Shown: one piece after another, positions 46,801 to 64,000 of the stretch
Numbering within the stretch: the first letter of the stretch is position 1
Layout: the number at the start of each line of letters is the position of its first letter
Assembly (NCBI GenBank): GCA_963682055.1
Contig: OY821745.1
Location: 27,897,342-27,961,341, forward strand
Length of the DNA: 64,000 nucleotides
Source of the DNA: Primula veris
Lineage: Eukaryota; Streptophyta; Magnoliopsida; Ericales; Primulaceae
Direction: 5' to 3'
Program-made: the position numbers and the translations under genes
Notes under the pieces: model-generated
The model's input: only the letters and a program-made list of their open reading frames with translations
What the model was told of the DNA's origin: nothing
Databases searched by the model: none

Positions 46801-49800
46801 CAAACTCGTCCCAGTCCCAACCTAGTTCATAGACCTGCATGAAGACACTATTAGCAATTGAGACTACTTTGCAGCAAAGTAGACACGTAGTAAGGCTTGT
46901 TTGGCTGTGTCTATCAAGCAAATAAGCTGGATATCCTGCTAAAACAAGTAGCTTTTTCAGGACAAAAACCAGAAAAGGTCACCTTTAAGCTGGTCAACCA
47001 AAGAAAATTTAGCTCTGTAAGATAAGAAAGCTTAAAAGATACAACCAAGCAAGGCTAAATCTAGAAAGTACACATACCAAAACAATATTCCTTTTTCAAA
47101 AGTGGGGAGGTGTTTGAAGTAACCCACAAAAAACAGGTACTTCGAAAATGCCGCGGTACCAACCGGGTACTGCCGCATACCTACAATGTACTCATTGGTG
47201 CCTTTGGGCACATTCGGACACTTATATAAAATTATTGATAATATAAAACAAATGAGATATGTTATTGGGTATACATTCAATATGCCTATATACGACAGTA
47301 GGATACTAGAGAGCATAGATGAATCTTGTTTGAGAGTGTTTCAGTTATTTCTCTTTTTTTTTCTACTACTCTGTTTCTCTTCTGTTTGTAGGTTGTAAAA
47401 AGGTACACATTATTTCTGGCATACTGTACCCTTTAAATTTACAATAATTACCATACTCTCATATACCCGTTCTGGTGCTTCATCGAAACTAACTTGGCGA
47501 ATTTACAAGATAATCAGCCTGTTTAAATGCTATTACAGGGCATATAAGTCACCACCACAAAACATAAAAAGATTGTTTGGAAATGTAACACTTACCATTG
47601 GAGCCAAGAATAAGGCAGCATCAGCCACACGAGATGTAATGACAACATTTGGCTTAGATGTCTCCAAACATCTAACAATGGGAGCTGCTCCTAGATATAC
47701 GCAAGAACACTGCATGAAAAGAGCATAGAAATGAAACCCCCACTTTTTGATAGGAGGGAGAAGGAAATAAGATATGAGTTTGGCCTTGTTTTCTTGAAGC
47801 TCTTAAGCTTTTTATTTATACTCCAAAGCGGGACTGCGTTTTGCTGGTGTGCTTAAAACTTAAGCTTTTCTGGCTCCAACAGGTTAGAAGATGGATGAGC
47901 CTAGCTTTTCTACTAACCAAAACGAAACGTATTTGCTTAAAAGCTGCAACAAAACAAGTTTTATGTGAGGAAATCGAATAATCACCAACCATGTACATCT
48001 CTGAGAAGACGTATCTCAAACCAGAATGAAAAAAATTGTGCATTAAATACACATATTTTGACAATAGATTAATCCCTCATCACAACAAGCACCTCAACAA
48101 CCCAACCCTGAAAACTATAAATAATAATCCTAAGTCTCCTATGCAGTTTGCCGAAGTTTGCTGATCTATTTGAGTATAAGTTATTAGCAAAGTGGACTTG
48201 AGAGTAAATGGTTCTTACACTTTCATTGATGCCGTCTTTTTCCAGAAGTTCTACAGCTGAATAGAGAAGAAAATTAATAACTAATGTCCACAACATAAAG
48301 ACGAAGATCAAGCTAGAAACGGAACTTTGAAACTCCAGAGTCCATACCCCATTCTTCATCGACAATCCTATGTGGCATTTGGCAAGGGATGGTGACAAAA
48401 TATACGAAACTCTACTTCAACTAAAAAGTTTTAAGTTTTTTTCTTTTTGGCCCTTGCCACATAGGATGCTGACATGGCAGAACACGTAATCACAAGCAGA
48501 AAATATTATATTGGTGCAAAGCCAATAGAGGATGGCGCATACTAAACCTGAATTTGAAGTAAATGAATGATGAACAGCACCAACGTTGATACTTATACCC
48601 AGGCTGCTTGCTATTTCCAACGTTTTCTTCTGAGCTCCAATTGTATTAACTTCAAAGGATAAAAGAAAAAAATTAATATGTTGCAAACTTGTTAAAACAA
48701 GTAGCATAATACTCTACCTCATTTTCTCCATCTATCTATCTATATTTACAATTAAAATAATCCGGTTCTAGCTTCTAAGTGAATTTGGGAATGCCATTCA
48801 TACCTGCACCCATGTTGGTAATTATGCAAGTTCCTTTTTGTACTGCCAATGGCAAGAGCAAACGCATCCACTCTTCAACTGCACATCGGAAAAAGAAGGT
48901 TACAATTTACAGTTGCTACTTGTGGGTGAAAAGAAAAACTGTGGTAAAATCTATTCAGAAATAAGAATTCTCTTTAGAAGAGAATTTTTTTCTGCTACAT
49001 GTGATGCACTTTTAGAGTGATACAAAGTAAATGGAAGAATTATACTTTCATTCTTATGTTGCAGGTCATTATAAGATAATTTTCATTTTAAGTAATCTTC
49101 ATAATTTAACTCTTTTAAGTCATGGGGACCCGTAAAAAGTGCAATTTTATTCGTTAAATAGACTTTCATGTTTATGAATCAGCGAGAAGCCATTAAACAA
49201 ACAAACAATCAGTGTGGTGTATAACAGAGGTTCTCTGTATCACCCAATAAAATTCAAGGTGTTCTGAACTCTAACAGACCAACTCATAAAGTGCAAAGAA
49301 ATCAGCAATGTCATTAATGATATTTTTAAATTATACATGTATCAATTAGAAAAGTATAAGCAACATACGACGAGGATCATAACCCTCCCCATCAGCCTCC
49401 ATTTCATTGTAACGATCCGCAAGAGTGCGCTCTGCTAGACACTCAAGGACAATATAGTCCAAATCCACTTTTTTAAGTAGCTTAAGAGCTGCCATTGGTC
49501 TATCACCCCCAAAACCAGCTCCACAACCTATGTAGACCTTATCCTTGTGCTTATAGGGGTTTTTCCTCTGTAAATTGCGAAAAAAATGTGTTAGATGCCC
49601 ACACCAGTTGCTTCCATAAACCATGTCTATGGCTTCTTTAGTTTCGGACTTTAACCTGGGGTTTCTTGTTTGGTTCAAAAACTGTGATGTATCTGGTTGA
49701 TCAGCTTAAAAATGAGCTGTTCTCGCTTTTTCGCATGAAAAGGCTAGAAACATTAATGTGGATGAAACAAGTTTTTTTTCTCAATCTAACAAATCCAGGA

Positions 49801-49907
49801 TGCAACCAGACAAGCTTTCTCACCAATAAAATAAGTAGAAGTGTAAAACTAACCTTCATTAAAGAATACAAGTCTACCATGAGTCTACCATCACATTCAC
49901 AACAAGC
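43877..49907 (-). CDS. AtuA/DUF1446-family protein
   Basis: Related to bacterial AtuA (acyclic terpene utilisation) proteins; the plant role is not established to my knowledge. Exons in reading order: 49567-49369, 48878-48804, 48649-48548, 48256-48219, 47709-47596, 46834-46720, 46260-46070, 45901-45785, 45687-45607, 44908-44670, 44586-44547, 44431-43877; these give 621 aa. The AtuA core reads [100 protein letters not shown] and [11 protein letters not shown] separate C-terminal domain holds [16 protein letters not shown] and [17 protein letters not shown]. The start is unresolved: 49907-49854 (18 codons, good splice sites, in frame) is a candidate upstream exon, but a real first exon may lie further up. 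Several introns carry family A repeats. Confidence 0.85.
45048..45496. repeat. MITE-like repeats, family A, clustered (AtuA-like intron)
   Basis: At least three overlapping or nested copies between coding exons: GCTGCAGCCAAACAAG near 45148, ACCAACCAAATGC near 45300 and GGTCAACCAAATGCAG near 45480, with AAGCTGGAT and ATCCAGCTTAAAG words between. Confidence 0.55.
46894..47055. mobile_element. Tourist-like MITE, best family A copy
   Basis: The ends GGCTTGTTTGGCTG and CAACCAAGCAAGGC are inverse of each other. Both are flanked by TAA (46891-46893 and 47056-47058), a TWA target duplication of PIF/Harbinger type; a 3-base match alone is weak. Length is about 160 bp. Confidence 0.6.
47785..47965. 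repeat. MITE-like repeat, family A (AtuA-like intron)
   Basis: GGCCTTGTTTTCTTGAAGC at the left and AAAAGCTGCAACAAAACAAG at the right are inverse; GGCTCCAACAGG and GAGCCTAGC lie inside. Confidence 0.55.
49670..49830. repeat. MITE-like repeat, family A (first AtuA-like intron)
   Basis: Outer ends TTGTTTGGTTCAAAAA and GGATGCAACCAGACAAGC are inverse; CTGGTTGATCAGCTTAAAAA and GAGCTG lie inside. It sits between the candidate upstream exon and the first firm coding exon. Confidence 0.6.
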
Positions 49908-50329
49908 CTAAAGAAAAAGAATGTTGCTGGTAAAATTGCAAGGTAATAGGATAATGTTTGTCGATAAGATTCGCATCAGTACATGGTTAAGATTTATAAA
50001 TGAACAATTGGGCAACTAATTTCAGCCACATCCAAGTTCTTGCTACTAATTAGTCTTAGTCCAATTAAGCACCACAGGTCAACAAATAAAAATCACAGGC
50101 CACATAATGAAACATTGTCGACAATGGAAGATGGACAACAACAGAAGTACTTTCAGTCAATATGATTTGTATTGATAAACCATCAATTTCTGCTATTTCA
50201 TGCTATAACTGGGGAAAATCGATAAAATAAATCCTCACTATGTATGAACATTATCGTAAAGCACATAAATAGTTGGCTTTCAATGTGCTGATTTTAAGTT
50301 CTGCTGCATTTCAGGATTTTGATTGTCAA

Positions 50330-51115
50330 CTAAAAAGCTATAGGTTTAAGCCCAATCTACACTAATTCCGGCTCAAACAAGCTACTTATTTTCTTAAAAA
50401 ACTGCAACCAAACATGTGCCCTAGTATGCAAACCTTGTATGAAAAAAGTTTTAAGTTTGTCGATATGCAGCAAAAGTACAACTGCAACGAAAAAGAGAAA
50501 CTAAAACTCATAAAATCTTCCAGTTTATAAAGGGGAAAAGGCCAAAAGAAGAACCGAGCATGAATCAAAATAACCAAATGCCATTCACGAATAAACCGAA
50601 CTTATAAATCTGTCAGCTGCAACTTATAAGGTCGTTTATAAAGCAAAAGAACCAATGAACCAAAAGTTACCCAGCTCAAATTTTCAGATATCAAACAAAC
50701 CCACCTTAGCTTCTAGATTGTTAGTTTGCAATCGTTGAGATTGCTTATTTTCTTTTTAACTTTTAAGTTACAATGCATTTGGCTAAAAGCTCAAGTTTTG
50801 TTCTTTTTTTTCTTGAAGCATGGAAAGGGGAGTTTTTTCAGCTAGATGTACACGGTTTCGTCCTCAAACTCAAGTAAGCCAACCCAACTTATTTGCTCAA
50901 CAAATATACCCTTGTTTGTTTACAACTTTTAAGCTAAGTTTTAGTTTTTTTTTTCTTTACAACTGCAAAATATTTGTTGATCAACTTTAAAGCCCATCTT
51001 TTCTTATCCTACCCGCAAAAGCTCGAATATTTCCAGCTTTTCCTATCCTTAAATCATCCAGCTTATTTGTTAAAAAAACTGCAACCAAACAAGCTACATC
51101 GATACAGTACCATCG
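50330..51115. repeat. Family A repeat cluster upstream of AtuA-like gene
   Basis: Several pieces: AACTGCAACCAAACATG near 50400, AATGCATTTGGCTAAAAGC near 50773, CCTTGTTTGTTTACAAC near 50910, and AAACTGCAACCAAACAAGC near 51078. They are spread over a ~0.8-kb AT-rich region with no gene. Confidence 0.45.
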
Positions 51116-51575
51116 TATTAAAAACAACTTACTTAAACAAGCTTTCATTTCTCTTACCAAAAAGTTAATAACTTAGATACTTGTGCATATCATTTTGATA
51201 ATGATGAAAAATAATATTTTTTTTCTATGTATTTTGATTTAGTTTTTTAAAAAAAACTAGCATTTCCGCCGTCCCATATTATGAAAAAAAAAACTCAATA
51301 GTGTTTCCGCTGTCCCATATTATGAAAAAAGCTGGTATATATAATTAAAAAAATCTATAAAATAGAGTATAAGACCATATCATTTAAAATTGTGCTAAAG
51401 TTTAGCTTAATAAATTAGCAAAGCACAGTTTAGATACATGTAAAAGTTACAACTAAAATTGTAAAAAAGGACATGAACAAGAAATGTTAGTAGGTGCAAA
51501 TGAATTAAAATCAATAAATAAAATAAAATAAAATACAAACTGATGAGGCTGTTGAAGATAAAGGGTTTTCCGCCA

Positions 51576-51578
<3 letters not shown>

Positions 51579-51622
<44 letters not shown>
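51579..51622. repeat. (CT)22 microsatellite
   Basis: A perfect CT run inside duplication copy 1. The same site in copy 2 (about 53389-53400) has only about six units with interruptions, so the run expanded after the duplication or shrank in the other copy. Confidence 0.95.
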
Positions 51623-51625
<3 letters not shown>

Positions 51626-51738
51626 ATGATGGTAAGCTGAAATTACTACTTTCTTTTACGTGCTCATTTAAAATTACTAAAATTTAAAGTTATATATTGT
51701 TTCTGATATAGTTTAAGTGATCCCCATAGTTTCAATTG

Positions 51739-52192
51739 GTGTTGCAAAAGATGTGTTTAGGCGAAATTAGACGCGCCTAGACTGAGTTCGGTTCGGTTCG
51801 GTTTTTAGTAAAACCGAAATCAAAACAGTGCAGATTTTTCGGTTTGATTTTTTTTTTTTCGGTCTTTTTCTTTTTTGGATCGAACTGAACCGGTTTGTTT
51901 CGGTCCGGTTTCGGTCTTTCGGTTTTTCTTCAGGGTTTTTTTTGGTTTTTCCCGGTTTTTCGGTTTTTCTTCGGGTCTTTTTGGTTATTTTTCGATTTTA
52001 TTTTCGCTTTTTCGGTCCGATTTTATTGTAAATCGAAACCGATCCGAAAAAGTTTCGGATTTTCGGTTCGGTTCGATTTTTTTGGGTTTTCGCCCAGCCC
52101 TACTATACGGTAGTCGAAGCCTAGAAGGTTAAGATATTAGGTTGATTAAGCGGATTAGGTGCAAAGTCCGTCTTGCGCCTTTTAGAATATTG
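51739..52192. mobile_element. 454-bp insertion with 10-bp target duplication
   Basis: GTTTCAATTG stands on both sides (51729-51738 and 52193-52202). Duplication copy 2 shows the uninterrupted site near 53488 (CCCCATAGTTTCAATGAGAG). A 9-10-bp duplication suggests a Mutator-like element. The ends contain related GTTTAGGCG and AAAAGGCGCAAG words. The middle (51787-52105) is GGTTCGGTTCGGTTTT low-complexity DNA ending CGCCCAGCCCTA, perhaps a second, hAT-like element inside the first. The Phe/Arg-rich open frames here are repeat artefacts. Confidence 0.7.
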
Positions 52193-53089
52193 GTTTCAAT
52201 TGAAAGGGTAATGGTTATTTAAGTGTCGTTGAACCATAAATGGTTCAAAAATAACTTAAAAAACTAATCATTTTTGAAGGGTGTAATTTGTAAATTTACT
52301 CAATTTAGATTCATTAGGTTTTCATTAAATTATCGGGTTTTTGAAGTGCATTTGTATTTATTTTTTGATTATATTTTTTAAATCAACGTTTCTATATTTT
52401 TTTTAAGAATCTAAGACTAATAATTTTTGAATGATTTAATACTATTTCAATACCACTGATATTGGAAATACATGTGATGTCTCGACCGCACATGTAGTTT
52501 GGAGTCGAATTGAATTGCCAAACAGTTCAATAAGACTGTTGTAATATCAAATCTAACAAAATCTATTGTAGTCTTGTAGAGGTTAATGGGTAAGTCACAC
52601 TTATTGAAACATTATATTAAAATTCCTGTTTTAGAAAACTAAATCAAAGAAATCATCACCAAGGCCCGGTTTGGCAATAGTTTTTGTTAAATCTTAAATT
52701 TTAAAAACTACTGAGAGTTTGGATAGTCAAATTATTTAGCTTTCAAAAATAATTTTATTGGAAAAAAAGCTAAAAAAACAAAATTATCATAAGTCTGTAT
52801 TTCTGCGAAAATTTTATACTTTATTTTTTAAGCTTAATTTTGACCATTAATCAACCAAACAAGATCTTAAAAATTCAGACCATACTATTATCCAAAATCA
52901 AGACCTTATCATTTAAAGGTACTTAAGTTAGCTTGTTAAAGTAAGTTGTGTTTTAATACATAATGATGAAAGATTAAATTTTTACTAGTATGCATTTTGA
53001 TTAATTTTTTAAAATTTTAACTCGTATATACAATGGGGGAAAAACAAGACCCTATCATATAAAGGTATTAAAGTTTAGCTTCATTACTT

Positions 53090-54160
53090 GTGAATACCTA
53101 ATGATGAAAGATTTTTTTTAAAAAAATCTATGTATTTTGATTAAGTTTTTTTTTTAAATGAGCGATTATATTATGTAAAATAAATCATATCATTTAAAGT
53201 TACTAAAATTTAGCTTCATTACTAATTAGCAAACCACACTTAATACATGTAAAAGTTATTAAAACTGTAAAGGGACATAAACAATAAATGTTAGTAGCTG
53301 CAAATTAATTAAATGAATAATAAATCAATAAATGAGATAAAATACAAACTGATGAGGCTGTTGAAGATAAAGGGTCGTTCACGATATTCTCTCTCTATCT
53401 GGTCTGAAATTACTACTTTCTTTTGCGTGATCGTTTAAAATTACTAAAGTTTGATAAATAAATATAATTCACATACTTTCTGATATATTTTAAGCGATCC
53501 CCATAGTTTCAATGAGAGAGTAATGGTTCTAAGTAATAGTATTGTTTAGCTGCGGGATTATGAATTTCATGACTGGTAGTGAGGTCGTCGTTCGAGGTAT
53601 AAATGTGATTTTGAAGGAGTTTAAATCTAATACTATAAATTTTTGGATGATCTAGACTATTTTAATACCAACGATATTGAAAATATGATCATTTGACCTC
53701 ATGTGACGTCCGAACTTGGATTCTGATTGTATTGCCAAACATATCGGTTTAGTAAAGCCTATTGTAATATCAAATTTAACAAATTTTATTTTAGAGATTA
53801 ATGGTTAGATAACACTTGTTGAAACATTATATTAAAAGCCTCCATTTTCACAAAACTAAATGAAAAAACCGTCATTTTGGCTCTCGCTCCGTTTGGCAAC
53901 AATTTCTTTACTCATTCTTAGATTTTTTATTTTAATAACTTATCACTTACGTGTTTGAAAAATCAAAAATTTAAGATTCCAAATTTCCAAAATAAAAATA
54001 AAATTAGATTCAAAAAAGAATTTCATTGGTAAAATAAAGCTAAATAAATATATAACTATGGTCGCTTGTATTTTTGCAAAAAAAAATACACTTTGTTTTC
54101 TAAGCTTAATTTTGACTATTACTCAACCAAACAAGATCTTAAAAATGTAGACAGTCCTGT
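53090..54160. repeat. Segmental duplication, copy 2
   Basis: The unfilled partner of copy 1, directly upstream of the helicase gene. A third partial copy (about 52960-53090: AATGATGAAAGATTAAATTT, AAAGTTTAGCTTCATTAC) lies between them, so the array was made by repeated unequal exchange. Confidence 0.8.
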
Positions 54161-54363
54161 AATCCTAAATTCATAAAAATGACTCATTCATACCAAAAAG
54201 ATGGTTTCATTTCATTATTTGTTAATTAGTTACCAAATATACTGAATTGAATGATTATTGGTAATAATTAATATGGTAAAGCATATTAAATAGTAGTAGT
54301 ACTATATTTTGACGAACCTTTATTACTAACATTCTTGAAAAATACGTTACCATCAATTAAACA

Positions 54364-54508
54364 ATTATACCAGTCTCCTCTCTCTCTCTCTCTCTCAGAA
54401 ATTCATCCAATAAAAACCTATACATACATATATACAATATACAAAAACCCTAACCCACTTCCACGTCACTACTCTCCAAAATCCCAATTCACTTTATTAG
54501 GGTTTTCT
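54364..54508 (+). promoter_or_regulatory. Probable 5'UTR of the RH8-like gene
   Basis: A CT microsatellite (about 54376-54395) and CA/AT-rich leader text precede the start codon. Pyrimidine-rich leaders are common in plant genes. The transcription start is not determined. Confidence 0.4.
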
Positions 54509-63518
<9,010 letters not shown>

Positions 63519-64000
63519 CTTATGGTCAAGGCGATTAAATTCTTACCGGTGTTAATATTTGGTGAGTGATATTGATGTTTTGAAATATTTGTTAGTTTTC
63601 ACTGTACCTTTGTAATGAACTTCCTTTAGCACTAGCACTTCATGTCACATGAATAAAATTTAGAGCCTTGAACCTCGTCCTTGCTTTTGGCCATAAGATT
63701 CATCTCCTTCATGCTGGAAAAATTTGGTAATATTGACTATATATGTTGTCTATTGAGCAAAGGTAGTGATTGTACCTGGATGCATTGACTATTGAACGAA
63801 GATACAGACTGTACCTAGATATTGTGGCTGGATATAACCCATGAACTTCTATTGTTGAGATCCTGCTAGGCTAGCCAGTCCTAAAAAATCGAAATTGATT
63901 TGTTTCAGTAATTTCCCAGCTCATTTATTCTTTCACTAGTTTGTTTATTTTTTATGGCTACTTGAAATTATAGTGAAATTTTATTTTTCAAGGTTTCCAG
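63519..64000 (+). other. Helicase 3' region, possible 3'UTR intron
   Basis: A good donor (TTTG/GTGAGT) about 45 bp after the stop and a T-rich stretch ending in GGTTTCCAG at the very edge of the window would fit an intron in the 3'UTR. The partner exon is outside the window, so this stays a guess. Confidence 0.3.

Larger units (their letters stand above)
51180..52905. repeat. Segmental duplication, copy 1
   Basis: Matches 53090-54160 in the same orientation and order: AAACTGATGAGGCTGTTGAA, GAAATTACTACTTTCTTTT, GATCCCCATAGTTTCAAT, GAAACATTATATTAAAA, GTTTGGCAA, and CAACCAAACAAGATCTTAAA. This copy is longer because of a 454-bp insertion and an expanded CT tract. Confidence 0.85.

Noticed and set aside
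51828..52132. Three overlapping Phe/Arg/Ser-rich open frames
   Set aside because: They read GGTTCGGTTTTTCGG low-complexity DNA in three frames at once, inside a mobile element.

Overview
The window is nuclear DNA from a flowering plant, most likely a eudicot. It is AT-rich, its genes are split by many GT-AG introns, and every recognisable protein is a plant nuclear gene product. There are no bacterial-type operons, CRISPR arrays or rRNA genes. I cannot name the species. The proteins read most closely as orthologues of Arabidopsis genes recalled from memory.

There are six genes. NAD-ME2 (+, 10093-19853, 19 coding exons, 602 aa) is a mitochondrial NAD-dependent malic enzyme, 59-kDa type. PMM (+, 24509-27537, 11 exons, 249 aa) is a cytosolic phosphomannomutase with a probable 5'UTR intron. 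A threonine aspartase / taspase-like Ntn-hydrolase (+, 33467-38902, 11 exons, 405 aa) has a fossil copy of its first exon about 0.9 kb upstream. A PLIM2-type two-LIM actin-binding protein (-, 40044-41810, 5 exons, 217 aa) follows. Next is an AtuA/DUF1446 protein (-, 43877 to about 49.9 kb, at least 12 exons, at least 621 aa). Last is the DEAD-box helicase RH8/RH6 (+, 54509-63518, 9 exons, 482 aa). I rebuilt exon joins by hand; in all six the reading frame closes across every proposed intron, except that the 5' end of the AtuA-like gene is unresolved.

The rest is transposon-derived or featureless. 1-4.4 kb is a decayed Ty1/copia element with a clean 3' LTR. 4.6-5.7 kb is a fold-back element carrying a 21-bp minisatellite. 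5.8-6.1 kb is a TRIM-like remnant. 20.4-22.1 kb holds a hAT-like MITE next to a ~0.9-kb long inverted repeat with GATCGATC hairpins. 51.2-54.2 kb is a direct segmental duplication in which one copy carries a 454-bp insertion flanked by a perfect 10-bp target duplication. Two MITE-like families recur inside introns of several genes.

The most unusual feature is shared by two genes. In NAD-ME2 and in the RH8-like helicase, the 3' end of exon 1 together with its splice donor has been duplicated into intron 1, and that intron is filled by a decayed tandem array. The genes are housekeeping functions (organellar carbon metabolism, GDP-mannose supply, proteolytic maturation, cytoskeleton, mRNA decay/storage) and do not form one pathway. 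Their order appears to combine two Arabidopsis paralogous blocks, near At4g00570-00660 and At2g45790-45810. I found no dedicated undescribed multi-gene system; the novelty lies in repeat structure and in the poorly characterised AtuA-like gene.
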